A DNA stretch of 42,984 nucleotides from Alphaproteobacteria bacterium (lineage in GTDB: Bacteria > Pseudomonadota > Alphaproteobacteria > Puniceispirillales > Marisalimonadaceae): assembly GCA_004213885.1 (NCBI GenBank), contig SGYL01000013.1:1-42984 (forward strand), read 5' to 3'. The notes beneath the pieces are model-generated. The model saw nothing but the letters and a program-made list of their open reading frames with translations. It was not told the origin of the DNA and searched no databases. Numbering within the stretch: position 1 is the stretch's first letter; every line of letters starts with the position of its first letter. The position numbers and the translations under genes were made by a program. Below, in pieces: positions 24,507 to 33,682 of this stretch.

Positions 24507-26108
24507 TTAACTAAAAGCAAATCCCTCGTAATTATTATTTTTTACATTTTCACAAATTTTTGTATAAGTAGGTAGTCCACCAGCATAAGGCATAAACACT
24601 CGAGGCTTATTTGGAATATTCGCTCCCAAATACCATGAATGTTTAACAGTAGGAAGTAATGTTTTATCTGCAGCTTCTTTAACTTGCTTTCCCCATTTAA
24701 GTGAATTTTTTTCAGAAGTAGAGACTTTATTGAACTTATTTTCAATCATGTATGATATACAATCTGTTACCCATTCAACATGTTGTTCAATTGCAGTTGG
24801 CATATTTGTTAATACCGAAGGACTTCCTGGTCCAGTAATCGTAAACATGTTTGGGAAGCCTGGTATCTGTAATCCAAGGTAAGTTTTTGGACCTTCATTC
24901 CAATAATCCTTTAAATTTAAATTATTCTCGCCAGTTATATTTAAATTTATTAGTGTACCTGTCATTGCATCATAACCAGTTGCAAAAACAATTGTATCTA
25001 ATTTAAAATAATTATTTTTTGTTTTAATGCCTTTTTCATCTATTTCAATTATAGGATCATTTTTAATGTCAACTAGATGAACATTATCTTTATTATAAGT
25101 TTCAAAATAATTGGTATCTATAGGAGGTCTTTTGCATCCATATGGGTGATCAAAGTTTGTTAATATTTTTGCAAACTCTTTATTTTTTACGACCTGGCTA
25201 ATTTTTTTCTTTAAAAAAAATGATGCAGAATCATTTGCTTTTTGGTCTGTAATTATATCTTTAAAAACTCCTCTAAATTGAAGCCCACCTTTTTCCCAGT
25301 ATTCTTCGTATTTTTTTTCTCTTTCTTTTTGATCAACATCATAAGTAAGTTTTTCACTAATACGAAAAGCATGTCCATTAGGTGTTTCTTTTACAATTGA
25401 TTTTAGTTCATCATAATTATTTTTAACATACTCTTTGAATTCTTTTGAAAGCGGTTTATTTCTTGCTGGCACACTAAAGTTAGGAGTTCTTTGAAAAACT
25501 GTAAGGTGTTTTGCCTTTTCAGCAATTACAGGTGCAGCTTGAATTCCAGTTGACCCAGTACCGATTTGACCAACTCGTTTGCCAGAAAAATCTACATCGT
25601 TTTTAGGCCAATTCCCGGTATGGTAATAATCCCCATTAAACTTATTTAAACCTTTTATGTTTGGAATGTTTGTTGTTGAAATACATCCAACTGCCGTTAT
25701 TAAAAATTTACATTTAAATATTTCATCATTCTTTGTTTTTAAAATCCATGAATTATTTTCTTCGTCAAATGTCGCTGAAATGACTTCAGTATCAAGCTGA
25801 ATATCATCTTTTAATGAATATTTGTTGGAAACGTAGTTTAAATATTTACGAATTTCTGCATGGCCTGGATAGCGTTCGCTCCATTCCCATTCCTTGAAAA
25901 TTTCTTCAGAAAAAAAATAGGTATAAGCGTGGCTTTCAGTGTCACATCTAGCACCTGGGTATCTGTTCCAGTACCATGTTCCACCTATGCCAGAACCTTT
26001 TTCTAATACTCTACAGTTTAGTTTCAATTTATCTCTCAACTTATAAAGTTGATATAAACCTGAAAAGCCTGCTCCAATTATAATTGCATCATAAGAAATT
26101 TTAGACAT
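24507..26108 (-). CDS. Baeyer-Villiger flavin monooxygenase
   Basis: 533 residues. The FAD motif GAGFSGLYQ is near 12-20, and the GGTWYWNRYPGARCD stretch (42-56) is the usual BVMO signature. The BVMO fingerprint F-x-G-x3-H-T-x2-W is at 157-167, NADP motif GTGSTG near 183-188, and an active-site Arg lies in FQRTPNF. The enzyme inserts oxygen into a ketone to give an ester or lactone using NADPH and O2. A palindromic element immediately upstream suggests a dedicated regulator. No esterase is adjacent, but the alpha/beta-hydrolase at 8.1 kb exists elsewhere. The substrate is unknown. Confidence 0.9.
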   Translation of the reverse strand: MSKISYDAIIIGAGFSGLYQLYKLRDKLKLNCRVLEKGSGIGGTWYWNRYPGARCDTESHAYTYFFSEEIFKEWEWSERYPGHAEIRKYLNYVSNKYSLKDDIQLDTEVISATFDEENNSWILKTKNDEIFKCKFLITAVGCISTTNIPNIKGLNKFNGDYYHTGNWPKNDVDFSGKRVGQIGTGSTGIQAAPVIAEKAKHLTVFQRTPNFSVPARNKPLSKEFKEYVKNNYDELKSIVKETPNGHAFRISEKLTYDVDQKEREKKYEEYWEKGGLQFRGVFKDIITDQKANDSASFFLKKKISQVVKNKEFAKILTNFDHPYGCKRPPIDTNYFETYNKDNVHLVDIKNDPIIEIDEKGIKTKNNYFKLDTIVFATGYDAMTGTLINLNITGENNLNLKDYWNEGPKTYLGLQIPGFPNMFTITGPGSPSVLTNMPTAIEQHVEWVTDCISYMIENKFNKVSTSEKNSLKWGKQVKEAADKTLLPTVKHSWYLGANIPNKPRVFMPYAGGLPTYTKICENVKNNNYEGFAFS

Positions 26109-26113
26109 TTTAC

Positions 26114-26140
26114 TACTGTACCTTTATATAAGGTAGTGTA
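26114..26140. promoter_or_regulatory. Imperfect inverted repeat upstream of the BVMO gene
   Basis: TACCTT (26119-26124) and AAGGTA (26130-26135) pair around TATAT, and the arms extend to TAC (26114-26116) and GTA (26138-26140) with two mismatches. The element lies directly before the monooxygenase start in the 77-base gap to the divergent membrane-protein gene. It looks like a dimeric repressor operator. No regulator gene is adjacent, so the protein that binds is unknown. Confidence 0.4.
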
Positions 26141-26185
26141 TAAGAATAGATATCGTCAATAATTTAATAACAAAAATATAATTGT

Positions 26186-27196
26186 ATGGATCCAATATCT
26201 CAAGGTACTTTTGGTGGAGTATTCTCACAGTTTTTTTCATCTAAAAAAAAATTAACTGTTGCGACAGCCATTGGAATTATAAGTGGGTTAGCTCCAGATC
26301 TTGATGTATTTATTAAATCTTCTTATGATCCATTGCTAAGCTTAGAATATCACAGACAATTCACTCATTCTTTTATATTTATACCTTTTGGAGCACTAAT
26401 TGTTACTTTATTTACTTATAATTTTGTTAAAAAATATGTAACTTTTTTTGAAAACTACATTTTTGCTTTTGTTGGATATTCTACTCATGCTTTACTAGAT
26501 GCATGCACGAGTTATGGAACTCAATTATTTTGGCCATTTTCAGATTATCGATTTGCTTGGAATAGTATTTCAATAATTGATCCTCTTTTGACTGTACCGA
26601 TATTAATTTTAATGATTTTAGCTGTTATTTTGAAAAAAAAGTTCTTAAATATAATCGGCTTTATTTGGATCTTTTTGTATTTGGGATTTGGGTTTTTTCA
26701 AAGTTCAGTAGCCTTAAAAGAAGCAAAAAATCTTGCTAAATACAGAAATCACGACTTTAAAAAAATTACTGTTAAACCGAGTTTGGGAAATCTTTTTTTG
26801 TGGAAAATAGTATATTTATATGAGGGTAAATATTATGTAGATTCTGTAAATCTGATTGGAAAGACAAAGTTTTGCTTTGGAGAAACTATTGAAAAATTTG
26901 ATACTAATATTCATTATAAAAATTTAAATAAAGATAGTAAGCAATTCAATGATATTTTAAGGTTTAGCTGGTTTTCACAAGAGTACCTTGCGTATGACAA
27001 AGACAAAGATTTAATAATTGATGTAAGATATTCTGCAATTCCTAATGAGGCTGAAGGTCTATGGGGAATAAAAATTAATTCAGATCCAAATTATAAAGAC
27101 CATGTAAAATGGGTGGTTAATAGGGGAAACTTTTTTGAGAAAGGACCAAAATTCAAAGCAATGTTATTTGGTGATTTTTGTAATAAAGAAATTTAG
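26186..27196 (+). CDS. YdjM/DUF457-like membrane-bound metal-dependent hydrolase
   Basis: 336 residues. Several hydrophobic segments in the first 180 carry the conserved YdjM/DUF457 motifs: PDLDV near 36-40, YHRQFTHS near 54-61 and STHALLDACTSYGTQ near 97-111, with metal-binding His and Asp. The C-terminal 150 residues are more polar and probably extracytoplasmic. The family is induced in E. coli by the SOS response in one case, but no function is proven. It diverges from the monooxygenase across 77 bases. A gap of about 84 bases separates its stop from the convergent extradiol gene; I see no clear terminator there. Confidence 0.8.
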   Translation: MDPISQGTFGGVFSQFFSSKKKLTVATAIGIISGLAPDLDVFIKSSYDPLLSLEYHRQFTHSFIFIPFGALIVTLFTYNFVKKYVTFFENYIFAFVGYSTHALLDACTSYGTQLFWPFSDYRFAWNSISIIDPLLTVPILILMILAVILKKKFLNIIGFIWIFLYLGFGFFQSSVALKEAKNLAKYRNHDFKKITVKPSLGNLFLWKIVYLYEGKYYVDSVNLIGKTKFCFGETIEKFDTNIHYKNLNKDSKQFNDILRFSWFSQEYLAYDKDKDLIIDVRYSAIPNEAEGLWGIKINSDPNYKDHVKWVVNRGNFFEKGPKFKAMLFGDFCNKEI

Positions 27197-27280
27197 TGTA
27201 ATAAGGAAAAATCTGGATCATTAAAGAAAGTTGCAAAAAATTCTCCTAAATTATTGTTTAAAAATGTATTTAACTTCACA

Positions 27281-28123
27281 TTAAGACCTTAATATTCCTT
27301 TGCCCCATAAATTTAAAGTTTTTTCAGATTGTGGCCATTCATTTACTTTTCTATCATGAATTATTTCTAATTCTGCAGAAAATTCTAACCAATTTTTGTC
27401 CAAATCTTCAATAAATATAAACAAATTATTTCCAGGACCATGCCTTCCGGGTCCCCATATTATTTTAATATTTTGTTGTGAAAAATAATCACACAAAATT
27501 TTGATATTTTCCCATTGACTAACTTCATATGAATAGTGATCAATACCAATTTTATTAGATTTAAAACATGCTATAGTGTGGTGTTCGTGATTTGAAGTTA
27601 AAAAAATTGTAGCTAAACTTCTATTCTTATGAATAACTCTATCTGTAGTTTTAAAACCTAACATGTTACAATAAAAATGCTCAAATTGTTCAACATCTCT
27701 ACTAGAAAAAGTTAAATGTTGTAAAGGCATACAAAATTTATTTTTAAATGCAATTTTTGTTTTTTTTCGAATTCCGAAGGATATTATATTTTTATCAGGG
27801 TCAATTATTGAGAAAGCCCCTTTTTCTAGGTGACTATTTACAAATTTTGAAAATGGGACTTTATTTGCAATTATAAAGTTTTTAAATTGTTCAAGATTTT
27901 TTCTATTTCTGCACGAAAAACCTGCATAAGAAAGCTTTTTTTTTTTTCCTTTGATTAATATGACTTTTCTATTTTGTCCTTCGCAAATTATTTCCTGATT
28001 TTTTTTCTCAACATGTTCCATCATAATGAAATTTTTATAAAATTTTGACAACTCATTTGGAGTAGGACTTTCAAAAGCAATATGATCTAAATTAAAACCT
28101 GCTTGTAATGCACTTAATTTCAT
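27281..28123 (-). CDS. Extradiol-type VOC dioxygenase (second ring-cleavage-like enzyme)
   Basis: 280 residues and two VOC modules. The catalytic C-terminal module has metal ligands H136 (LQHLTF), H196 (IDHYSYEV) and E247 (NWLEFSAE), plus H182 (HEHHT) and H228 near the active site, as in type I extradiol dioxygenases. It would cleave a catechol next to a hydroxyl, or act on another O2-dependent VOC substrate. It is the third gene of a minus-strand operon; its ATG overlaps the hydroxylase stop by four bases. It is unlike the BphC-like upstream enzyme, so the operon carries two different ring-cleavage-type proteins. Confidence 0.8.
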   Translation of the reverse strand: MKLSALQAGFNLDHIAFESPTPNELSKFYKNFIMMEHVEKKNQEIICEGQNRKVILIKGKKKKLSYAGFSCRNRKNLEQFKNFIIANKVPFSKFVNSHLEKGAFSIIDPDKNIISFGIRKKTKIAFKNKFCMPLQHLTFSSRDVEQFEHFYCNMLGFKTTDRVIHKNRSLATIFLTSNHEHHTIACFKSNKIGIDHYSYEVSQWENIKILCDYFSQQNIKIIWGPGRHGPGNNLFIFIEDLDKNWLEFSAELEIIHDRKVNEWPQSEKTLNLWGKGILRS

Positions 28124-29592
28124 AATTTTGAACCAAATTGCAATGTCGATTTCTCGATAAAATCATTTATTTTTGAATTATCATTTAATGAACTTAAAAT
28201 AAATCTATCAGGTCTTAAAATCAAAGCACTAATATTTAGTCTGTTGAAAACTTTCATTACTTCTTCATATTTGTTCACATTTATATGCTTAATTTTTTTA
28301 TTATCTACGTTTTGTTTTGAAAGTAAAACTAACTCTGTTTCAAATTGCGTGTCAAAATTTGAAACGTTTGAATTTTGTAAATTTATATAGGGAAAAACTT
28401 TTCCTCTCAATTTATCTTTATTATTTCCTAATCCAGGACCTAGAGGTGGTTTTATAGAAGTCATTTTTTTAGATCCATCTTTTTCTTCTTTTACCGTATT
28501 AGAAACATTTGTGTCACCAATTGAATTTAACAATCTTCCCATATTAATTGTGGTTATGATATATTCTTTTACATTTTTTAATCTCTCACTCTGATAAGTG
28601 TTTAGAAGCTTTTCTTTATGCCCAAAATTACAGCAATAAGCTATTTTCCAAAATAGATTTGACACGTCTCTAATTCCAGAACACATTCCTTGACCCATAA
28701 ATGGAGGTGACAAATGAGCAGCATCTCCAGCAATGAATACTCTTCCTTTTCTCCATTTTTTTGCAATCAAAGACTTAAAAGTATAAATTGTTTTTCTTTC
28801 TATGGTTGCATCTTCTGGAGTAATCCATTTAGATAAAAAATGCCAAATTTTATCATCATTTAAAATTTCTTTATCTAATGAATTTTTATCTAAAGAAAAT
28901 TCCCATCTTCTTCTTCTGCCAACATTTCTACAGTAAGTTGCAGGAGTTTTTTTACTGCAATATTGTATAGTTCTGTCAGGTAAGTTATTTTTATTTTGTT
29001 TCATAATTAAATCAATAACTGCCCATTTTTCTTGAAAACCAAAATCTATTACCTCTTGACTAATATATTCTTTAACCAAAGAGTTAGCTCCATCACATCC
29101 TACAACATAATCTGCATTAATGATTTGAAAAGAATTACTGACTTTATCTAAATATTTTGCAGAAATAAAATTACCTTTTTCTGATATTTCTAACAACTCA
29201 GAATTATAACTAATTTTAACTTTTTTATTTTCAATTAAGTTTTTTCTTAAAATTTTTTCAAGATCTGGCTGATGAAATCTATAACTTGGGTAAAAACCAT
29301 TTTCTGTAATTTTTTTCGGTCTTGGCCAATCTAAAATTATATTATCATATTCATCAACAAATTTTGTTCCCTTATTGATAATAGTTTTTTTTAAAAATTT
29401 TTTAAAAATACCGATACTCTTAAATGTTCTCATAATTTCATCATCAAAATGAACAGCTCTAGGTAAATTATAAATTTCGTTTTCTTTTTCTAAAATATGG
29501 ATAGTGATATTGTACTTTGACAATAAATTAGCAAGCACTGATCCAGTCGGACCAAAACCAACAATTAAAACATTACATTTAGTATTATGCAT
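28120..29592 (-). CDS. FAD-dependent aromatic hydroxylase (MhpA/PheA family)
   Basis: 490 residues from ATG 29592. The motifs GFGPTG (N-terminal FAD), GCDGANS (mid) and IAGDAAHLSPPFMGQG (C-terminal FAD) define class A flavoprotein monooxygenases. RAVHFDDEIMRTF recalls 3-(3-hydroxyphenyl)propionate hydroxylase MhpA. It would add an ortho hydroxyl to a phenolic substrate to make a catechol for extradiol cleavage. I chose ATG 29592 because a longer frame adds an unconserved 13-residue extension. That start overlaps the BphC-like stop by eight bases, and the downstream VOC gene overlaps by four. A C-terminal thioredoxin-like domain is apparently rudimentary. Confidence 0.82.
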   Translation of the reverse strand: MHNTKCNVLIVGFGPTGSVLANLLSKYNITIHILEKENEIYNLPRAVHFDDEIMRTFKSIGIFKKFLKKTIINKGTKFVDEYDNIILDWPRPKKITENGFYPSYRFHQPDLEKILRKNLIENKKVKISYNSELLEISEKGNFISAKYLDKVSNSFQIINADYVVGCDGANSLVKEYISQEVIDFGFQEKWAVIDLIMKQNKNNLPDRTIQYCSKKTPATYCRNVGRRRRWEFSLDKNSLDKEILNDDKIWHFLSKWITPEDATIERKTIYTFKSLIAKKWRKGRVFIAGDAAHLSPPFMGQGMCSGIRDVSNLFWKIAYCCNFGHKEKLLNTYQSERLKNVKEYIITTINMGRLLNSIGDTNVSNTVKEEKDGSKKMTSIKPPLGPGLGNNKDKLRGKVFPYINLQNSNVSNFDTQFETELVLLSKQNVDNKKIKHINVNKYEEVMKVFNRLNISALILRPDRFILSSLNDNSKINDFIEKSTLQFGSKL

Positions 29593-30562
29593 CTTTTTTG
29601 GATTGATTTTGATAAAGCCATGGACAATCAATTATTAAAGGCGCTTGAATTCCATTAGCTGCTATTTCCATCCTTTTATCTCTAAATTTTAGTCTTTGGT
29701 CTTTTGGAAGATGAAGTCTTTCATGTCCCCAAAAACTAGGTCCAACATTAGTCAATTCTGGTTTCCACGTGTTTGGATCTATGAGTCTTCCTCCCCAACC
29801 ATTTTCTACAAAAAATCCTGAAGGTGAATATGAATAAAATGATGTCATGTAGTCATTAGTGTGTCTACCCATGGTATATGCAATTTTATTGTCTTCAAAT
29901 TGAAGAAGATCATAGCCCTGTCCAACATCATCCAAATTATTGTATTCTACCATAAAATGATGAAAACCAACTTTACCTGTTTCAACAAGCGCAAAACTAT
30001 GATGTCTTTCATTGACATGAAAAAAGTGAAGTCTAATAGGTTCAAAACTAAAATCACTCACTTTAAAACCCAATAAATCCCGATAAAATTTTACGAGTGG
30101 TTCTATATTGTCAGTATGCAATACGGCGTGACCTAAACCACAAATTCCAGTTTTGAAGCCAGATATTGCTCTTCCAGGTTTAAACTCTTCATCAGTTTTA
30201 AATGGATTAAATATTAATTCAATTTGATTTCCAGCAGGATCTTTAAAATAAAGTAAATCTTCAACGAATCTTTTATCACAAAGAAACTTTTGTCCTCTAA
30301 AGACTTTTACATTATTTTGATCTAATATTGATGCAAAATTATCTAAGTCACTTTTGTTTTCTACTTCCCACCCTAAAAATGATAAACCCTCACCACCATC
30401 ATTTGAAATGGAAAACCTTTGTTTTTGATCATCCATTCTTAGCATTAAAGAGTTTTTTGTTTTATCAATTTCCTGCATGCCAAGATTTTTTGTTGCATAA
30501 TCTGACCAATCTTGGATTTTTTCTGATGTAACACCTAAATATGAAAGAGCTTTTATTGCCAT
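29585..30562 (-). CDS. Type I extradiol dioxygenase (BphC-like)
   Basis: 325 residues in two VOC modules. The iron ligands are H145 (GLGHAV), H202 (HHFMVEY) and E253 (FVENGWGG). Acid/base and pocket residues are in NERHHSF (187), TMGRHTND (H234) and Y243. The SPSGFFVENGWGG ending is the signature of 2,3-dihydroxybiphenyl 1,2-dioxygenase-type enzymes, which cleave catechols beside the hydroxyl pair (meta-cleavage). It is first in the operon with the hydroxylase and second VOC enzyme, and diverges from the TRAP genes over 112 bases. The exact catechol is unknown. Confidence 0.87.
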   Translation of the reverse strand: MAIKALSYLGVTSEKIQDWSDYATKNLGMQEIDKTKNSLMLRMDDQKQRFSISNDGGEGLSFLGWEVENKSDLDNFASILDQNNVKVFRGQKFLCDKRFVEDLLYFKDPAGNQIELIFNPFKTDEEFKPGRAISGFKTGICGLGHAVLHTDNIEPLVKFYRDLLGFKVSDFSFEPIRLHFFHVNERHHSFALVETGKVGFHHFMVEYNNLDDVGQGYDLLQFEDNKIAYTMGRHTNDYMTSFYSYSPSGFFVENGWGGRLIDPNTWKPELTNVGPSFWGHERLHLPKDQRLKFRDKRMEIAANGIQAPLIIDCPWLYQNQSKKDA

Positions 30563-30588
30563 ATAAATTACCTAATTAAATTTTATCA

Positions 30589-30608
30589 ATCGATTTCTTA
30601 AAATCAAT
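30589..30608. promoter_or_regulatory. Near-perfect inverted repeat in divergent extradiol/TRAP promoter region
   Basis: ATCGATTT (30589-30596) and AAATCAAT (30601-30608) are reverse complements except one base, separated by CTTA. The element sits between the divergent dioxygenase and TRAP operons. It could be an operator for a shared regulator. The surroundings are very AT-rich, so chance is a real alternative. A strong AGGAGGA (30664-30670) precedes the TRAP start. Confidence 0.25.
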
Positions 30609-30674
30609 TTTTTAAATTTATATTAGTAACTTATTTTTTTTTGTGATTTAATTTTCTTAATTTAGGAGGAAACA

Positions 30675-31703
30675 ATGAAAATGCTTATAAAAATGATTAT
30701 TTTATCATTAACCTTTTTTTCATTTTCTGCACTAGCTGATAAGGTAACTTTGAAATTTCATACATTTGTTCCTGCACCAGCTAACTCTAATGCAAAATTT
30801 GTTTTGCCGTGGGCAGAAAAAGTTAAAAAAGAATCAAATGGTGAAATTATAACCGAGATGTATTATTCTATGCAACTTGGAGGAAAGCCACCCCAGCTAG
30901 TTGATCAAGTCAGAGAAGGGGTAGTAGACATAGTTTGGACAGTTGCGGGTTATACACCAGGAAGATTTCCAAGACTTGAAGCTTTTGAATTACCATTTTT
31001 GCCAACAAAATCAGTAATAACATCACAAGCGGTTCAGGAGTATGTAGAAACCATAGGAGCAGAAGATCTAAAAGATTATAAAATCTTAACAGTTCATGTG
31101 CACGCTCCTGGTATGATACATACAAAAAATAAGCTGATTAAGTCTATTGGTGATTTTCAAAGGATGAAGATGAGAGGTCCTACAAGAGTAATTACAACTA
31201 TGCTTAAAAGTATGGGTGCCACTCCAGTCGGGATGCCAGTTCCAAAAGTTGCCCCGTCATTGTCAAAAGGAGTAATTGATGGAATGGTTGTGCCTTGGGA
31301 AATTATGCCTTCATTTAAATTGCAAGAATTAACAAAAGCACATACTAATGTTGCAGGTAATAGAGGTCTATATACAACACCTTTTTTATTCATAATGAAT
31401 AAAGCAAAGTATGAGAGTTTATCACCATCGCAAAAAAAAGTTATTGATAATAATTCAGGCTTATCTTTAGCAAAAGAGGCAGGTAAACTTTGGGACGGCT
31501 TTGAAGTTCCTGCAAGAAAATTAGCTGTAAATGCTGGTGGACAGTTTTTTACTTTGCAAGGCGAAGAACTAGCCAAAATGAAAGCTGCAGGAAAAAAAGT
31601 AACTGAAGATTGGATTAAGAGTACTAATAAAAAAGGTTTAGACGCTCAAAAACTTTTAGATACAGCAAAAAGCTTAATTTCAAAATATGAAAAATCATTA
31701 TAA
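30675..31703 (+). CDS. TRAP transporter solute-binding protein (DctP type)
   Basis: 342 residues. A signal peptide ends near SALA-D (about residue 21). The mature DctP fold begins TLKFHTF, and the conserved carboxylate-binding Arg is R167 in MKMRGPTRV. It captures an organic acid in the periplasm for the DctQM permease encoded four bases downstream. A strong AGGAGGA ribosome binding site precedes it. Position between the meta-cleavage operon and pobA points to an aromatic or related carboxylate, but the ligand is inference. Confidence 0.93.
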   Translation: MKMLIKMIILSLTFFSFSALADKVTLKFHTFVPAPANSNAKFVLPWAEKVKKESNGEIITEMYYSMQLGGKPPQLVDQVREGVVDIVWTVAGYTPGRFPRLEAFELPFLPTKSVITSQAVQEYVETIGAEDLKDYKILTVHVHAPGMIHTKNKLIKSIGDFQRMKMRGPTRVITTMLKSMGATPVGMPVPKVAPSLSKGVIDGMVVPWEIMPSFKLQELTKAHTNVAGNRGLYTTPFLFIMNKAKYESLSPSQKKVIDNNSGLSLAKEAGKLWDGFEVPARKLAVNAGGQFFTLQGEELAKMKAAGKKVTEDWIKSTNKKGLDAQKLLDTAKSLISKYEKSL

Positions 31704-31707
31704 TTAA

Positions 31708-32238
31708 ATGAGTTCATCAACCAATCCTATTGATGAACTTACAGAACGACCAAATGATAAATTTGGTCGTTTTTTATATGACTTAGCTTATATTTTAGCT
31801 ATTTTAGGAGGTATAATTCTTGTCATTGTTATTTTAATTAACTTTGTTTCAATATTAAGTAGAATTATATTCTTAAATCCTCTAGTGGGTGATTTTGAAT
31901 TGGTTGAAATTGGTAGTGCAATTGCTATCTCTTCCTTTTTACCTTTGTGCCATTTAAAAAAAGGTAATGTTATTGTAGATTTCATAACTGCAAAATTAAA
32001 TTTCAAAAAGATTGCTTTTTTAGATTGTGTTAGCTCAGTTTTTTATGGACTTATAGCCTTATTTTTTACTTGGAGGATGTTTTTCGGAGCAAAAGACATG
32101 TATAATTATCAAGAAGAAACTATGTTACTACAATTTCCAATTTGGATACCCTTTTTGCCAGTGACATTTTCATTTGGACTGCTATCTATATGTTGTTTAT
32201 ACACATTTTATCGTGAATTAGTTCTATCGAGAAGTTAA
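31708..32238 (+). CDS. TRAP transporter small permease (DctQ type)
   Basis: 176 residues with four hydrophobic segments. The EIGSAIAISSFLPLCHLKKGNV motif region near 72-90 is typical of DctQ. It is required with the large permease for Na+-driven organic acid uptake in the inner membrane. A long polar N-terminus of 25 residues precedes the first helix. It lies four bases after the binding-protein gene and two before the large permease. Confidence 0.9.
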   Translation: MSSSTNPIDELTERPNDKFGRFLYDLAYILAILGGIILVIVILINFVSILSRIIFLNPLVGDFELVEIGSAIAISSFLPLCHLKKGNVIVDFITAKLNFKKIAFLDCVSSVFYGLIALFFTWRMFFGAKDMYNYQEETMLLQFPIWIPFLPVTFSFGLLSICCLYTFYRELVLSRS

Positions 32239-32240
32239 TC

Positions 32241-33560
32241 ATGGACAAATATATTCTTGGCATTCTAGCTTTCCCAATTCTGTTTTCACTTTTAGCATTC
32301 AGAGTTCCTATTGGTTTAGCCATGTTGTTAGTTGGATGTACCGGTACAATTTTAATTACAGGATGGCTTCCTATTATGTCTCTAGCTAAAACAAGTGCAT
32401 GGCATTTATTTTCAAATTACTCTCTTTCAGTTATTCCACTTTTTTTACTTATGGGTAATTTCGCATCTAAAGCTGGCATGAGTGAAGCATTGTTTAAGTT
32501 TGCTGGTGCATGTTTAGGTCATAAAAAAGGTGGAGTTGCTATGGCTGCCGTTGGAGCATGTGCTGGGTTTGGCGCAATTTGTGGATCATCGTTAGCGACT
32601 GCAGCAACTATGGGGAAAGTAGCCTTGCCAGAGTTAAGAAGATTAGGGTATTCAGGAGCATTAAGTACTGGTGCATTAGCTGCAGGAGGAACTCTAGGCA
32701 TTTTAATTCCCCCTTCAGTTATATTAATAATTTATTCTATTCTGACCGAACAAAACATAGCTAAAATGTTTTTATGCGCTTTCATACCTGGTTTACTTGC
32801 TGCCATAGGTTATATAGTTGCAATTAGTCTATATGTCCGATTAAACCAAGATTCTGGACCAATTAAAGATAGAGTTCCTTGGAAAGAACGTATGTATTTA
32901 TTTAAAAATATTTGGCATATAATCTTGATCTTTGTTGTCATGATTGGTGGAATTTATCTAGGTTTTTTTACACCTACTGAAGGTGCTGCAATTGGTGCTG
33001 CAGGAACTGGTATTATAGCTATCACAAATAAATCATTTAACATAAAGTCATTTATTGAGGTTATTGAAAGCACAGCGGTTACAACTGGAATGATATTTTT
33101 TGTTTTATTAGGTGCGGAATTTTTTAATTCTTTTATTGCTTTAACTCAGCTTCCAAATTTATTAACTGAATTTTCTAAGGAAAATAATTTAGAACCTTTA
33201 ATAGTTGTTGCATGTATTATGATTTTATATCTGTTCTTAGGATGTTTAATGGATAGCTTAGCAATGATATTGTTAACAATCCCTGTTTTTTTTCCTTTAG
33301 TGATGTCACTTGATTTTGGATTTTCTCCAGAAGAAACAGCAATTTGGTTTGGAATATTAACTCTAGTTGTTGTTGAAGTTGGTTTAATAACTCCACCTGT
33401 TGGACTAAATGTATTTATAATTAATAAAATGGCTAAGGATGTACCTATAATTGATACTTTTAAAGGCGTTATACCCTTTTTGTTAAGTGATATAATCAGA
33501 ATAATATTATTATTTTCTTTCCCAAGTATTACTCTAATAATGTTATGGGCTTTTTATTAA
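32241..33560 (+). CDS. TRAP transporter large permease (DctM type)
   Basis: 439 residues with about 11-12 membrane segments, the usual DctM size. GTLGILIPPS near 155-164 and the C-terminal PPVGLNVF near 388-395 are the family's conserved transport motifs; the C-terminus ends on a hydrophobic helix. It completes a three-gene TRAP system and is followed after 122 bases by pobA. That AT-rich gap shows no strong terminator. Confidence 0.93.
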   Translation: MDKYILGILAFPILFSLLAFRVPIGLAMLLVGCTGTILITGWLPIMSLAKTSAWHLFSNYSLSVIPLFLLMGNFASKAGMSEALFKFAGACLGHKKGGVAMAAVGACAGFGAICGSSLATAATMGKVALPELRRLGYSGALSTGALAAGGTLGILIPPSVILIIYSILTEQNIAKMFLCAFIPGLLAAIGYIVAISLYVRLNQDSGPIKDRVPWKERMYLFKNIWHIILIFVVMIGGIYLGFFTPTEGAAIGAAGTGIIAITNKSFNIKSFIEVIESTAVTTGMIFFVLLGAEFFNSFIALTQLPNLLTEFSKENNLEPLIVVACIMILYLFLGCLMDSLAMILLTIPVFFPLVMSLDFGFSPEETAIWFGILTLVVVEVGLITPPVGLNVFIINKMAKDVPIIDTFKGVIPFLLSDIIRIILLFSFPSITLIMLWAFY

Positions 33561-33682
33561 AAGACGTAACAACAATTTAAAATTAATTTTTTAATTCAAT
33601 TTGATTTTTAATAAAACATTCATTTATTATAATTCTTATATATGTTTTTGTTATTAAAAAATAAGATTCACTGGATATTTTT

